This document shows, piece by piece, positions 37,535 through 46,718 of a DNA stretch of 64,000 nucleotides. The translations under genes and the position numbers were made by a program. The notes beneath the pieces were generated by a model that saw only the letters and a list, made by a program, of their open reading frames with translations, was not told the DNA's origin and searched no databases. Within the stretch, counting starts at the first letter, position 1. Every line of letters begins with the position of its first letter. Source of the stretch: Paenibacillus curdlanolyticus YK9 (GTDB lineage Bacteria > Bacillota > Bacilli > Paenibacillales > Paenibacillaceae). The stretch is taken from positions 62,001 to 126,000 of the forward strand of contig NZ_AEDD01000011.1 of the NCBI RefSeq assembly GCF_000179615.1, written 5' to 3'.

Positions 37535-38058
37535 CGACCGGGCGACTGGTCGTCTTGATGTTCGTTCTTTTCCTGATCGAGGGCACGCTTGTTCCGTGGT
37601 TCATGCCAGAACAGCTGACAGGCAGGCTCATCCCGCATTTTACATTCGTCATTGTGCTGTATACGGCGTTGTACGGCGGACGGCATAAAGCGCTTGTGCT
37701 CGGGCTTGTTTTCGGGTTGCTGCAAGATATCGTCTACTATGGCCATCTGCTCGGCATTCATTCGTTCTCGATGGGGCTGCTTGGTTATCTAACCGGGCTG
37801 CTGCTGGAGAAAAAGCGGGTTACCATGATGAGCGCATTGCTCGTTGTGACTGTTTGCTGTCTCGTCTATGAGACGGTTATTTACGGTGTTTATCTCGTCT
37901 TCCGGTTTACTCGCGAAACCTATGAGTACGCGATGATCGATCATATTTTGCTTAGTACGTTTCTTCAATTGGGCTTTGCTTTAGTTGTTTACGTGCCGGT
38001 TCGGCGTTGGGTTGACCGTTCGGGCTATGCCATGAAACCGGAAAATGAAGAAGAATAA
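37531..38058 (+). CDS. mreD: MreD, rod-shape-determining membrane protein
   Basis: The 175-residue integral membrane protein has about five hydrophobic helices with short loops and the MreD-like segment LVLGLVFGLLQDIVYYG. Its ATG lies inside the mreC stop. MreD works with MreC and RodA in the elongasome. Confidence 0.93.
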   Translation: MTTGRLVVLMFVLFLIEGTLVPWFMPEQLTGRLIPHFTFVIVLYTALYGGRHKALVLGLVFGLLQDIVYYGHLLGIHSFSMGLLGYLTGLLLEKKRVTMMSALLVVTVCCLVYETVIYGVYLVFRFTRETYEYAMIDHILLSTFLQLGFALVVYVPVRRWVDRSGYAMKPENEEE

Positions 38059-38120
38059 GCGCGTTCGGCAGGATTCGAGGCATGTCGAAAAGAAAGAGTA
38101 GATTGGAGGAGGGACGTTCG

Positions 38121-38786
38121 TTGACCGAGAAACAGCATATTACGATTAAGGGCGTTAAAGAAGGTCTCGTGTTCCTTCTCGATGATCGCTGCGAATTTTC
38201 GGCTTTGCTCGATGAGCTTCACTATAAGTTGGAAAAAACGCATCAGCAGCTGCTGTCAGGACCGCTTATTCACGTTCATGTCAAATTAGGCAGCCGTGAA
38301 ACGACAGAGGATGAGAAGGATCGGATTAAATCGGTGCTGCGCCAAAGGGGCAACCTGCTCGTGCAATCCATTCAAAGCGAGGCAGAGCAGGTATCTGCAG
38401 CAAACAGCAATAAGCAAGAAATGAAAGTGATGTCAGGCATTATTCGATCCGGACAGGTGGTCACGCATGACGGAAGCTTGCTTCTGCTTGGTGATTTGCA
38501 TCCTGGCGGGTCCATTATATGTACAGGGGATATTTACGTCATGGGAACACTGGCTGGTATGGCACATGCTGGGGCTGAAGGGAATGCCGATGCGATTATC
38601 GCTTCCTCCTTGCTTCGTCCGACACAGCTGCGCATTGCTGAAGTGATTAGCCGGCCTCCAGAGGAATGGATGACTGGAGATGCTGCTATGGAATATGCAT
38701 TTTTGCAAGAAGGCATCATGCAAGTCGACAAGACGACCCAATTGTTCCGGATGCGTAAAGATCCGATCGTGTATAAGGGAGTGTAG
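38121..38786 (+). CDS. minC: MinC, septum site-determining inhibitor of FtsZ
   Basis: The 221-residue protein has the N-terminal FtsZ-inhibiting domain (about 1-100, HITIKGVKEGLVFLLDD) and the C-terminal beta-helix domain (from about 115, RSGQVVTHDGSLLLLGDL, GGSIICTGDIYVMGTLAGMAHAG), which binds MinD. The RSGQ motif is intact. The frame is open from ATG 38082, but the strong GGAGGAGGGA site lies 6 bases before TTG 38121, which gives MTEKQHIT and a normal length. MinD follows 3 bases after the stop. Confidence 0.93.
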   Translation: MTEKQHITIKGVKEGLVFLLDDRCEFSALLDELHYKLEKTHQQLLSGPLIHVHVKLGSRETTEDEKDRIKSVLRQRGNLLVQSIQSEAEQVSAANSNKQEMKVMSGIIRSGQVVTHDGSLLLLGDLHPGGSIICTGDIYVMGTLAGMAHAGAEGNADAIIASSLLRPTQLRIAEVISRPPEEWMTGDAAMEYAFLQEGIMQVDKTTQLFRMRKDPIVYKGV

Positions 38787-38789
38787 TTC

Positions 38790-39581
38790 ATGGGAGATGC
38801 GATAGTCGTAACTTCAGGAAAAGGAGGCGTCGGCAAGACGACGACGTCTGCGAATTTGGGCACGGCACTTGCGCTACTCGGCAAAAAAGTATGCATGGTC
38901 GATACGGATATCGGATTGCGCAATCTGGATGTCGTGATGGGTCTTGAGAACCGTATCGTATATGACCTTGTCGATGTTGCAGAGGGACGCTGCCGCTTGC
39001 AGCAAGCGCTCGTGAAGGACAAGCGGTTCGAAGAGTTGTATATGCTGCCCGCCGCTCAAACGAAGGATAAGCATGATGTTTCGCCAGAGCAAGTGCGCGA
39101 CATGATTCTTGAATTAAAGAAGGATTTTGATTTTGTTATTATCGATTGTCCAGCAGGAATTGAACAAGGTTTCCGTAATGCAATTGCTGGGGCGGATCGG
39201 GCAATTGTCGTTACAACGCCGGAAAACGCGGCTGTTCGCGATGCGGATCGCGTGATCGGTTTGCTTGAACAATCGCAGGTTGCATCGAAGCTCGTGATCA
39301 ATCGAATTCGGCCAAGCATGTTGAAGACAGGCGATATGCTCGATATCGACGAAGTGTGTCAGGTGCTTGCAATCGATTTGCTCGGTATCGTGCCGGATGA
39401 CGAGAAAGTCATCAAGTCTGCCAACGCCGGAGAGCCGACGGTCATGGACCCTTCGTCGCGTGCCGCGATCGCTTATCGCAATATTGCGCGCCGAATTTTA
39501 GGCGATATGGTTCCGCTTATGCCCTTAGAAGATAAGACGGGGATGCTCAAACGATTCCGCAAGTTCCTTGGAATAGGATGA
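38790..39581 (+). CDS. minD: MinD, septum site-determining ATPase
   Basis: The 263-residue ParA/MinD ATPase has the deviant Walker A GKGGVGKTTTSANLG (about residues 10-24), Walker B VIIDCPAGIE and a C-terminal amphipathic membrane-targeting helix (MLKRFRKFLGIG). It positions MinC on the membrane to block polar division. No minE is present, as expected where DivIVA/MinJ provide polarity. Confidence 0.97.
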   Translation: MGDAIVVTSGKGGVGKTTTSANLGTALALLGKKVCMVDTDIGLRNLDVVMGLENRIVYDLVDVAEGRCRLQQALVKDKRFEELYMLPAAQTKDKHDVSPEQVRDMILELKKDFDFVIIDCPAGIEQGFRNAIAGADRAIVVTTPENAAVRDADRVIGLLEQSQVASKLVINRIRPSMLKTGDMLDIDEVCQVLAIDLLGIVPDDEKVIKSANAGEPTVMDPSSRAAIAYRNIARRILGDMVPLMPLEDKTGMLKRFRKFLGIG

Positions 39582-39588
39582 ATTGAAT

Positions 39589-40734
39589 GTGATTAATAAA
39601 TTCAAGAAGCTAGACTGGGGTATCCTCGTATTGCTGCTGCTGTTTATGTGCATTAGTACGATGATCGTTCACAGCGCGACATCATACGATCCGCGATACG
39701 CCTCCTATGATACGAAGACTGTCATTTTCTATTGCATTGGCTTTGGTGTCGTTCTGCTCGTCTCCTTGATCGATTATCGGTTGCTCTTGAAGGGCTGGTA
39801 TATCTGGTATGCGATCGGTCTCCTATCGCTCGTGCTCGTTTTCTTCTTAGCCAAAGAAATTAACGGCGCGCGCAGCTGGTTTGAGTTCGGCGGGCTTCAG
39901 TTTCAGCCGGCGGAGATGGTCAAGATCGTGCTCATTATCGGCATTGCTTTCCTAATGGGTAGGCGACAGGGAGAGCCGCTGCTGCTCACGAACGATGTTT
40001 TGCCGGTTGCCCTGTATGCCTTCATTCCATTTATGCTCGTCATGATGCAGCCTGACCTTGGCAATGCGATTATTTATTTGATCATCGTGCTGGGTATGCT
40101 TTGGATCGGAAACGTCAAGTATTCGCATGTCCTCGTAGGGCTATCGGTCGTTGTCGGCTGCATTCTCGTGTTCGGCATTTTGTTCAATACGTACAATGCT
40201 CAAATCAAGACGTATCTGACCGAGCACGAGAAGCTGCATTGGTACCAGCGGATTAACGGGTTTATGAATCCGGGCAACGCATCGGAGAAGGAAGTTTATC
40301 AAGCAACCAAGGCGAAGATCGCGATAGGTTCAGGCGGACTTGCGGGCGATGGATACTTGAAGGGCGATTCGAAAAATAAAGCGTTCATCTCGTATCCATA
40401 CTCGGACTCCATCTTCGTCGTCGTCGGAGAAGAGTTCGGTTTCCAAGGGTCTGCTGTGCTCCTTCTGTTGTATTTCCTACTGATCTACAGGATGATCCTA
40501 ATTGCCTTCCAGTGCTACGACAAACGGGGGTCGTTCATGATTATCGGGATTGTCTCGATGTTCGTGTTCCAGATCTTCGAAAATATCGGAATGATGATCG
40601 GGCTGATGCCGATCACGGGGATCACGCTTCCGTTTGTCAGCTACGGCGGTACGTCATTGCTGCTTAACATGCTATGCATCGGGCTCGTATTTAGCATTAA
40701 AGTGCATCAAGAGAAGTATGAATTAGATACGTAA
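39589..40734 (+). CDS. SEDS-family protein (RodA/FtsW-like glycan polymerase)
   Basis: The 381-residue protein has about ten membrane helices and SEDS motifs: NGARSWFEFGGLQFQPAEMVK, with the polymerase Asp expected in the large loop, and SYGGTSLLLNML near the C-terminus. SEDS proteins polymerise lipid II. Position after the mre/min genes suggests RodA rather than FtsW, but the sequence alone does not settle it. GTG 39589, with AGGATGA 7 bases upstream, is preferred; TTG 39583 is also in frame. A terminator follows. Confidence 0.9.
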   Translation: MINKFKKLDWGILVLLLLFMCISTMIVHSATSYDPRYASYDTKTVIFYCIGFGVVLLVSLIDYRLLLKGWYIWYAIGLLSLVLVFFLAKEINGARSWFEFGGLQFQPAEMVKIVLIIGIAFLMGRRQGEPLLLTNDVLPVALYAFIPFMLVMMQPDLGNAIIYLIIVLGMLWIGNVKYSHVLVGLSVVVGCILVFGILFNTYNAQIKTYLTEHEKLHWYQRINGFMNPGNASEKEVYQATKAKIAIGSGGLAGDGYLKGDSKNKAFISYPYSDSIFVVVGEEFGFQGSAVLLLLYFLLIYRMILIAFQCYDKRGSFMIIGIVSMFVFQIFENIGMMIGLMPITGITLPFVSYGGTSLLLNMLCIGLVFSIKVHQEKYELDT

Positions 40735-40742
40735 GCTGTCAG

Positions 40743-40777
40743 CTCTCCTTTCATCCTCGGATGAAGGAGAGTTTTTT
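40743..40777 (+). terminator. Terminator ending the mre-min-SEDS unit
   Basis: CTCTCCTTTCATCC and GGATGAAGGAGAG arms followed by six T. Confidence 0.9.
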
Positions 40778-40968
40778 GGTGCAATAGGACTGGTCATTGT
40801 GTACAAAAAAATAGGGAAAACATTAACGATATGACCTCATGACAGGCGTATATTCGAGGTGTATCATGTCACTATACCTAACCTCCGCAATTCTGTGCCC
40901 AACTTTGCAAACCACGGACGGCTTTATGGTTCGCTGAACGATTGTGAATGGTGGAGGATGATGCGAGA

Positions 40969-42393
40969 ATGACACAGTTCGAATGGATCGTGCAAGGCGG
41001 AGATGTCGTCCTTTCAGATGGGGTGAAGCGGCTAGATATCGGAATTGCAGGCGGCGTAATCGCGGCATTAGGCGAGCAACTGGACGCGGGCAACGCCCAG
41101 ATCATTCCTGCTGCGGGCTTGACCGTTCTGCCGGGAGCGATTGATGTCCATGTCCATCTCAATGAGCCAGGCCTTGGCCATTGGGAGGGCTTCCGTACCG
41201 GAACGTCAGCGCTTGCGGCAGGCGGTTGTACGACCTGCTTTGATATGCCGTTGAATGGGAGGCCGCCGACCGTATCGCTTGCCGCTCTAAAGCGCAAGCA
41301 GCGTGCAGCTGAATCGGCGTCGCGTATCGATTACGGCCTGTGGGGCGGATTAATGCCCGGTTTTCTGGATCAGATTGAACCGTTAGCGGAGGCTGGCGTC
41401 ATCGGGTTCAAAGCTTTTATGTCTTCGCCGGGAACGACCGAGGAAGGGGATTTCCGCGAGGTGGATGATCTTCTTCTGCTCAGAGGGATGGCGCGGATCG
41501 CGCCCACCGGAAGGCTGCTCGCGCTCCACGCGGAGAGCGAATCAATCGTCTCCGCCCTTGCCGACGAAATGCGTAACGAAGGGCTTGTGGATGCCCGTTC
41601 TTATGCGATGACGCGTCCCGTATGGGCGGAGCGCGACGCTGTGCGGCGAGCATTGCTGGCTGCCGAGCTAACAGGCTGTCCGGTCCATTTTGTTCATATC
41701 AGCAGTGCGGAGGCAGTCATGGACATTGCGGAAGCGCGACGATCGGGCGTGGACGCGTCGATTGAAACCTGCGCCCATTACTTAACGCTGACGGTAGATG
41801 ACTTTGTGGAGCTCGGAGCAATCGCCAAGTGTGCGCCGCCGCTGCGAGATACGTCCAACCTGGAGCGGATGTGGGAGTTGATCGCGGACGGTACGATTGA
41901 TCTGGTTTCCTCCGATCATTCGCCCTGTCCGCCCGAGCTGAAGCTGGGCGATAATTACTTTGAAATATGGGGCGGCATTTCGGGCGCACAGAGCACGATG
42001 GAGCTGATGCTCGACGAGGGCTGTCTAAAACGCGGGATTTCCCTCGTGACAGCAGCTCGCGTTCTTGCGACTGCGCCGGCGCGGCGGTTCGGAATATCGG
42101 ATCGTAAGGGTGAGATTCGAATCGGGTTAGACGCTGATTTGGCGATTGTGGATATGAACCAGCCGTACACGCTGAAGCGGGAGCACCTGCTGGATCGGCA
42201 TCGGCAGAGCCCTTATGTCGGCAAAACATTCGGCTGCCGCGTTCTCCGCACGCTAGTGCGCGGCCAGACGGTCTACGAAGCTGGCGGTGCTGGGATTGCC
42301 GATAACCAACTGGAGGGCATCCTCATCCGTCCCACGGGTTTCTCAGAGGCCCAGCGAATAGAGAGGGGGAACGCAGCCGATGGACGAGGATAA
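40969..42393 (+). CDS. allB: Allantoinase-like cyclic amidohydrolase
   Basis: The 474-residue protein is in the dihydroorotase/allantoinase/hydantoinase superfamily. Metal ligands are seen in DVHVHLNEPG (about 56), GFKAFMSS (Lys to be carboxylated, about 150), LHAESE, and the final Asp in SSDHSPCP (about 317). HLNEPG and SSDHSPCPPELK resemble allantoinase (allantoin to allantoate) more than hydantoinase. ATG 40948 is in frame upstream; 40969 gives MTQFEWIVQGG with GGAGG before it. The gene overlaps the next by 14 bases. No PucR-type regulator is adjacent. Confidence 0.85.
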   Translation: MTQFEWIVQGGDVVLSDGVKRLDIGIAGGVIAALGEQLDAGNAQIIPAAGLTVLPGAIDVHVHLNEPGLGHWEGFRTGTSALAAGGCTTCFDMPLNGRPPTVSLAALKRKQRAAESASRIDYGLWGGLMPGFLDQIEPLAEAGVIGFKAFMSSPGTTEEGDFREVDDLLLLRGMARIAPTGRLLALHAESESIVSALADEMRNEGLVDARSYAMTRPVWAERDAVRRALLAAELTGCPVHFVHISSAEAVMDIAEARRSGVDASIETCAHYLTLTVDDFVELGAIAKCAPPLRDTSNLERMWELIADGTIDLVSSDHSPCPPELKLGDNYFEIWGGISGAQSTMELMLDEGCLKRGISLVTAARVLATAPARRFGISDRKGEIRIGLDADLAIVDMNQPYTLKREHLLDRHRQSPYVGKTFGCRVLRTLVRGQTVYEAGGAGIADNQLEGILIRPTGFSEAQRIERGNAADGRG

Positions 42394-43618
42394 AGGAAAG
42401 CTATTGGCGTGGCTCGATCAGCATGATGAACGGTTATATGAGATGATTCAATCGCTCGTGCGCGTACCCTCGGATAACCCGCTTGGCGATTGCAGGCCGA
42501 TTGCAGCCAAAACGGCGGAGCTGCTTGCCCAGTGTGGCTTTGCTCCAGTGAGGCTGCCCGTGCCTGCTGAGGCCGTACAATTAGCGGGCATGCAGGCTGT
42601 CGATAATGTCATGGCAGAGCTAGTCGTAGGCGATGGCCGAGGGCCGGTCATCGCTTTGAATGCTCACGGCGACGTTGTGCCGCCGGGCGAAGGATGGCGA
42701 TTTGATCCATACGCTGGCGATATCGTGGAAGGCAAACTCTATGGTCGCGGAGCCGCGGTATCCAAGTCGGACATCGCGGTGTATACGTTCGCTGCGATGG
42801 CGCTTCGCGAAACGCGTGCAGCCGGTGCGGGGAAGCTCGTGCTTGCGTTTACCTTTGACGAGGAAACAGGCGGCGAAATCGGCCCGCAGCGGCTGCTGAA
42901 GCAAGGTCAAATCCGGCCGGATTATGCGATTTGCGCAGGGTTTACCCATTCAATCGTGAATGCGCATAACGGGTGCTTGCATCTGGAGGTAACCGTTAAA
43001 GGCAAGTCGGCGCACGCCGCCATCCCGGATACGGGAGCAGATGCCATCGAAGCGATGAATGGACTGCTGAATGTGCTGTACGCGCATCGCGCAGAGCTGC
43101 GAACGATACAGTCGAGCGTGATCGGCATCCATTCGCCGACGCTGAATATCGGATTGATTAACGGCGGCATCAACACGAATGTGGTGCCGGATCGTTGTGC
43201 GATTCGGCTGGATCGTCGAATCATACCGGAGGAGCGGCCAGAGCAGGTTGAGCGGGAGCTGATAGCGCGGCTTGAGCAAGCCGCCGAGCGATATCCAGGC
43301 GTTGCGATAGAGGTTCGCCGCATTTTGCTGGCATTGCCGTTCGGTCCTGTCTCGGAGAGCTCGCCGCTTATCGGCGCGATCCAGAGCAATGCCAGCCGAA
43401 TGCTGGGAAGCCGTTTGCCGGTCGAAGGCGTGCCCTTGTACGCGGACGCGAGGCATTTTTACGAAGCGGGCATTCCGACGGTCATGTTCGGAGCGGGTCC
43501 GCGTACGTTGGCAGAAGCAAATGGACATCGAGCGGATGAGCATGTCCGGCTATCGGATGTTTCAGCTGCTGTGCGGATCGTCGCCCTGTCGCTGTATGAT
43601 TTATTAAACCTTGCATAA
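42380..43618 (+). CDS. M20-family metallohydrolase (ArgE/DapE/ACY1 type)
   Basis: The 412-residue di-zinc hydrolase has NAHGDVVPPGEGW (first His and Asp, about residue 95), GRGAAVSKSD, DEETGGEIGP (catalytic Glu pair, about 157), a dimerisation lid beginning HLEVTVKGKSAHAA, and a closing His in NGHRADEHV. The motifs follow ArgE/DapE rather than allantoate amidohydrolase (AllC), so an N-acyl or N-carbamoyl substrate is plausible. The 14-base overlap with the allantoinase-like gene implies a shared pathway. The true substrate is not visible in sequence. Confidence 0.85.
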   Translation: MDEDKGKLLAWLDQHDERLYEMIQSLVRVPSDNPLGDCRPIAAKTAELLAQCGFAPVRLPVPAEAVQLAGMQAVDNVMAELVVGDGRGPVIALNAHGDVVPPGEGWRFDPYAGDIVEGKLYGRGAAVSKSDIAVYTFAAMALRETRAAGAGKLVLAFTFDEETGGEIGPQRLLKQGQIRPDYAICAGFTHSIVNAHNGCLHLEVTVKGKSAHAAIPDTGADAIEAMNGLLNVLYAHRAELRTIQSSVIGIHSPTLNIGLINGGINTNVVPDRCAIRLDRRIIPEERPEQVERELIARLEQAAERYPGVAIEVRRILLALPFGPVSESSPLIGAIQSNASRMLGSRLPVEGVPLYADARHFYEAGIPTVMFGAGPRTLAEANGHRADEHVRLSDVSAAVRIVALSLYDLLNLA

Positions 43619-43642
43619 GTGTGCAATTGAAGGAGATCAGGC

Positions 43643-44602
43643 ATGAACATAGTGGTGTTGGATGGCTATACGCTGAACCCCGGCGATTTGAGCTGGGCGC
43701 CGTTGGAGCAGCTTGGCAGTTTGACTGTATACGACCGCACGAGGCGCGATCAGCTGCTGGAGCGCGCGCAAGGCGCGGATGTGCTGTTTACGAACAAAAC
43801 GTCCTTGGATGCGGCTGCAATTTCTGAATTGCCCAATTTGCGGTACATTGGCGTACTGGCCACGGGTTATAACGTAGTCGATACGGCAGCGGCTTCCGAG
43901 CGCGGCATTGTCGTGACGAATGTTCCCGATTATAGTACGGCTTCGGTCGTTCAGCTTGTTTTTGCTTATTTGCTTGAGCATTGCCATCACGTGCAGCGTC
44001 ATAGCGATGAAGCGCAGGGAGGGCGATGGAGCGCTAGCGCCGACTTTATGTTCGCCAGCTATCCGTTGATCGAGCTCGCAGGCAAAACGATCGGGATCGT
44101 GGGCTTCGGCCAAATCGGCCAGCAGGTGGCGCGAGCAGCGCTAGCCTTCGGCATGCAGGTGCTGGTCCATTCCCGTACGGCGAAGCAGGTGCCGGGACTG
44201 GAGCAGATACCATTCGTTTCGCTGGAAGAGCTGCTGGAGCGCTCGGATTTCATTACGCTGCATTGCCCGCTTACGCCGCTCACGGAGGGGCTTGTGAACA
44301 AGGCAGCAATTGCACGAATGAAGCCTTCGGCGTTTTTCATTAATACGGCGCGCGGGGGCCATGTGGTGGAGGCGGATCTTGCGGAAGCGCTCAATGCTGG
44401 CACGATTGCGGGAGCGGCATTGGATGTGCTCGCAGTAGAGCCGCCGAAGCCGGATAATCCGCTGCTGACGGCGCGCAATTGCATCATTACGCCGCATATC
44501 GGCTGGGCAACCCTCGAGGCGAGAGAACGACTGATGGGAATTGCGGTCCAGAACTTGACACAATATTTGGCTGGCGAGACGGTCAATCAAGTAAACGAGT
44601 AA
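43643..44602 (+). CDS. D-2-hydroxyacid dehydrogenase (glyoxylate/hydroxypyruvate reductase type)
   Basis: The 319-residue NAD(P)-dependent enzyme has the Rossmann motif GIVGFGQIGQQVA (about 150), the catalytic Arg in NTARGG (about 233), Glu in the AVEPP segment and His in TPHIGWAT (about 285). The full fold is close to HprA/glycerate dehydrogenase. If the two upstream enzymes release glyoxylate from allantoin, this enzyme could reduce it to glycolate; that link is inference. An AAGGAG site precedes the ATG and a terminator follows. Confidence 0.88.
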   Translation: MNIVVLDGYTLNPGDLSWAPLEQLGSLTVYDRTRRDQLLERAQGADVLFTNKTSLDAAAISELPNLRYIGVLATGYNVVDTAAASERGIVVTNVPDYSTASVVQLVFAYLLEHCHHVQRHSDEAQGGRWSASADFMFASYPLIELAGKTIGIVGFGQIGQQVARAALAFGMQVLVHSRTAKQVPGLEQIPFVSLEELLERSDFITLHCPLTPLTEGLVNKAAIARMKPSAFFINTARGGHVVEADLAEALNAGTIAGAALDVLAVEPPKPDNPLLTARNCIITPHIGWATLEARERLMGIAVQNLTQYLAGETVNQVNE

Positions 44603-44629
44603 AGTAAATACTTAAGCTCATTTGGTTGC

Positions 44630-44689
44630 AAAAAAACGGTTATAGCGATTGATGCGCAATATGCATCTTTGGCTGCAACCGTTTTTTTT
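44630..44689 (+). terminator. Terminator after the accessory trio
   Basis: AAAAAAACGGTT (44630-44641) pairs with AACCGTTTTTTTT (44677-44689), enclosing a second small hairpin (GATGC/GCATC). The A-rich left arm would also let it act on the other strand. Confidence 0.8.
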
Positions 44690-44730
44690 GATTCATTCGT
44701 AATCAAGCGGACGCACGCCTTCACTTTGTT

Positions 44731-44759
44731 TCATAGTTGTCCCAGCGTTGTCATACATA
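44731..44759 (+). promoter_or_regulatory. Candidate sigma-E promoter of spoIVFAB
   Basis: TCATAGT (44731-44737), 14 bases, CATACATA (44752-44759): 6 of 7 and 7 of 8 to the sigma-E boxes. B. subtilis spoIVFAB is sigma-E dependent. Confidence 0.6.
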
Positions 44760-44786
44760 TAGGACAAGTGAAGGAGGGCGATGAGG

Positions 44787-45785
44787 ATGAATGATCGCAT
44801 CCGCGAGAGGCAGCAGCAGCGGATTCGCCGTATTATCGAGCAGGGACGAGCAATTCCATCTTGGGAGGAGCCCTATATTGAGCTTCCGCCATATTCGCAA
44901 GGCGGAATGACGAGCGTGCCGCCGCCTGCCGCCGTGCAGGCAAAGCCGGCTCTGTCGCCGCCATCGCCACAGCCAAGGCAATCTCATCCGCCATCGCCCC
45001 CATCTTTTGCGAGAAAAACGGACATGAAGGATACGAAGGCAATGGCGCCTTATGAGCAGGACCCCGAGAAGCTATGGAAAGCCAACGGAGCGCCGTGGCT
45101 TGGCTGGGAATCGGGGCCGCAGCGGCCGACAGACCCGTCTATCCGATTGCATGCAGGCGGCGGGCCGCGCTTATGGCGGATGCTTGGCTTACAGCTGGCG
45201 GCAAGCGCTATTTTGTTCGGTGCGGTGTGGGGAATGTTCAGGCTCAATGAAGGCCCGGCTGTGGAAGGACAAACGTTCGTCACGGCTGCGCTAACGTCCG
45301 AAATTAATTTTAAAGGCGTATCCGACTGGTATGCCAAAACGTTCGCAGGCTCGCCTGTGTTTATTCCGCTATTCGGCGATAATCACGAGGCGCAGACAGT
45401 TGGCGGCGGCGCCCAGACGACGATGGCTGTCGTCTCTCCTCTGCCGGAATCGACGCTGGTCAGGTCGTTCGCGGAGTCGCTAAGCGGCATAGAATTGGCA
45501 GGGGAATCGGGTGAGGCGGTCGCGGCTGCAGAAACAGGGCAGGTTATCTTGCTTACGCCGGATAACGGCGAAGGACAAACTGTCGTCATTCAGCATGCGG
45601 GCGGAAGGCAAACGCATTATGGCAAGCTTGCCGCCTCATCGGTAAGCAAGAACGATTGGGTAGAAGCGGGCGATGTGATCGGACATTTGCGCACGGCTGC
45701 CGAGGGCGAGTCGAGCCTGCTTTATTTTGCAGTGAAAGAAGAAGGGCGTTACGTCGATCCGACGGACGTGATTCCGCTTGATTAA
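44787..45785 (+). CDS. spoIVFA: SpoIVFA, regulator of pro-sigma-K processing
   Basis: The 332-residue protein has a basic Gln/Arg-rich N-terminus, a Pro/Ser-rich stretch (about 45-75), one membrane helix at about 133-150 (LGLQLAASAILFGAVWGMF) and a C-terminal M23 (LytM-like) domain at about 240-332 (TPDNGEGQTVVIQHAGG, HYGKLAASSV, AGDVIGHLRT). The catalytic HxH pattern of active M23 peptidases is not intact, consistent with a regulatory role: SpoIVFA holds SpoIVFB inactive with BofA until the forespore signals. AAGGAGGG supports ATG 44787 over the ATG 6 bases earlier. It overlaps spoIVFB by 8 bases. Confidence 0.88.
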   Translation: MNDRIRERQQQRIRRIIEQGRAIPSWEEPYIELPPYSQGGMTSVPPPAAVQAKPALSPPSPQPRQSHPPSPPSFARKTDMKDTKAMAPYEQDPEKLWKANGAPWLGWESGPQRPTDPSIRLHAGGGPRLWRMLGLQLAASAILFGAVWGMFRLNEGPAVEGQTFVTAALTSEINFKGVSDWYAKTFAGSPVFIPLFGDNHEAQTVGGGAQTTMAVVSPLPESTLVRSFAESLSGIELAGESGEAVAAAETGQVILLTPDNGEGQTVVIQHAGGRQTHYGKLAASSVSKNDWVEAGDVIGHLRTAAEGESSLLYFAVKEEGRYVDPTDVIPLD

Positions 45786-46659
45786 AGCGTTTGGCATTAT
45801 ATGGTCTGTCCATCCGCTGTTCGTCATCGTGATGCTGTTATCTATTGCGGCAGGCCGGTTTGCCGAGCTTTTGACGCTGTTCGTCCTCGTTTTTGTGCAT
45901 GAGCTGGGCCATGTCGTGGCGGCGCGCGCATTTGGCTGGACGATACGTGAGGTTAAGCTGCTGCCCTTCGGCGGCGTTGCCGAGGTTGAGGAAGCGGGAG
46001 GAATGCCATCGCGAGAGGAAGCGATAGTTGCGTTGGCGGGGCCGCTTCAGAACGTATGGATGGGCCTTGTCGCTTGGGGGCTAGGCCAGACCGGCGTATG
46101 GGATGCGGAGTGGACGCAGGGGCTGATTCAGGCCAATGCGATGATTGCGTTGTTTAACCTGCTGCCGATTCATCCGCTCGATGGCGGGAAGCTCCTGCAG
46201 TGCTTGCTTGGCAGCATGTTGGCCTATCATAAAGCGTTGTCCTGGACAATCGGCATAAGCATTGCGCTCAGCCTGCTGCTAGGTTTGTCGGCTTGTGCTT
46301 ATCCGCTATGGCCGGGAGATCGCATTCAGCTGAATTTGCTTACGATCGCGATGTTTCTAATTGCGACCAATTGGACGCAGCGCCGTCACCTTCCGTTTCT
46401 TTTCATTCGGTTTCTCATGAATCGGGACCGTTATGCCCAGCGTAGAATTGCCAAAGGCGTCAACGCATCTCCCATCATCGTTCGTCCTGAGGAAGCGGTG
46501 CAGTCCGTGCTGCGGCTCTTGCTGCGTGACAAAATTCACCTGATCTATGTCACTACACGACGAGGAGAACTGCTGGGCGTGCTGCCGGAATATGAGCTGC
46601 TGTATGGATTTTTTTCATCTGCCAATCCTAATCGCACGATAGGGGAATTGATCGTTTGA
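45778..46659 (+). CDS. spoIVFB: SpoIVFB, intramembrane metalloprotease
   Basis: The 293-residue site-2 protease processes pro-sigma-K in the mother cell. HELGH, with the two His ligands and the catalytic Glu, is at about residue 41 in a membrane helix, and the third ligand is the Asp of NLLPIHPLDGGK. About six helices precede a C-terminal CBS-like domain (from about 225, GVNASPIIVRPEEAVQSV), which in B. subtilis senses ATP. The start is TTG 45778 inside the spoIVFA stop, implying coupling. Confidence 0.92.
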   Translation: MIKAFGIIWSVHPLFVIVMLLSIAAGRFAELLTLFVLVFVHELGHVVAARAFGWTIREVKLLPFGGVAEVEEAGGMPSREEAIVALAGPLQNVWMGLVAWGLGQTGVWDAEWTQGLIQANAMIALFNLLPIHPLDGGKLLQCLLGSMLAYHKALSWTIGISIALSLLLGLSACAYPLWPGDRIQLNLLTIAMFLIATNWTQRRHLPFLFIRFLMNRDRYAQRRIAKGVNASPIIVRPEEAVQSVLRLLLRDKIHLIYVTTRRGELLGVLPEYELLYGFFSSANPNRTIGELIV

Positions 46660-46683
46660 CCCGCTGTCGGATCGTGCTATAAT
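46656..46683 (+). promoter_or_regulatory. Strong sigma-A promoter of the RNase E/G gene
   Basis: TTGACC (46656-46661), 16 bases, extended -10 with TG and TATAAT (46678-46683). It overlaps the spoIVFB stop, so the RNase gene has a vegetative promoter of its own. Confidence 0.75.
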
Positions 46684-46718
46684 CGTCCTGAATAATCATG
46701 GACGGGCAGGTGAGCGTA

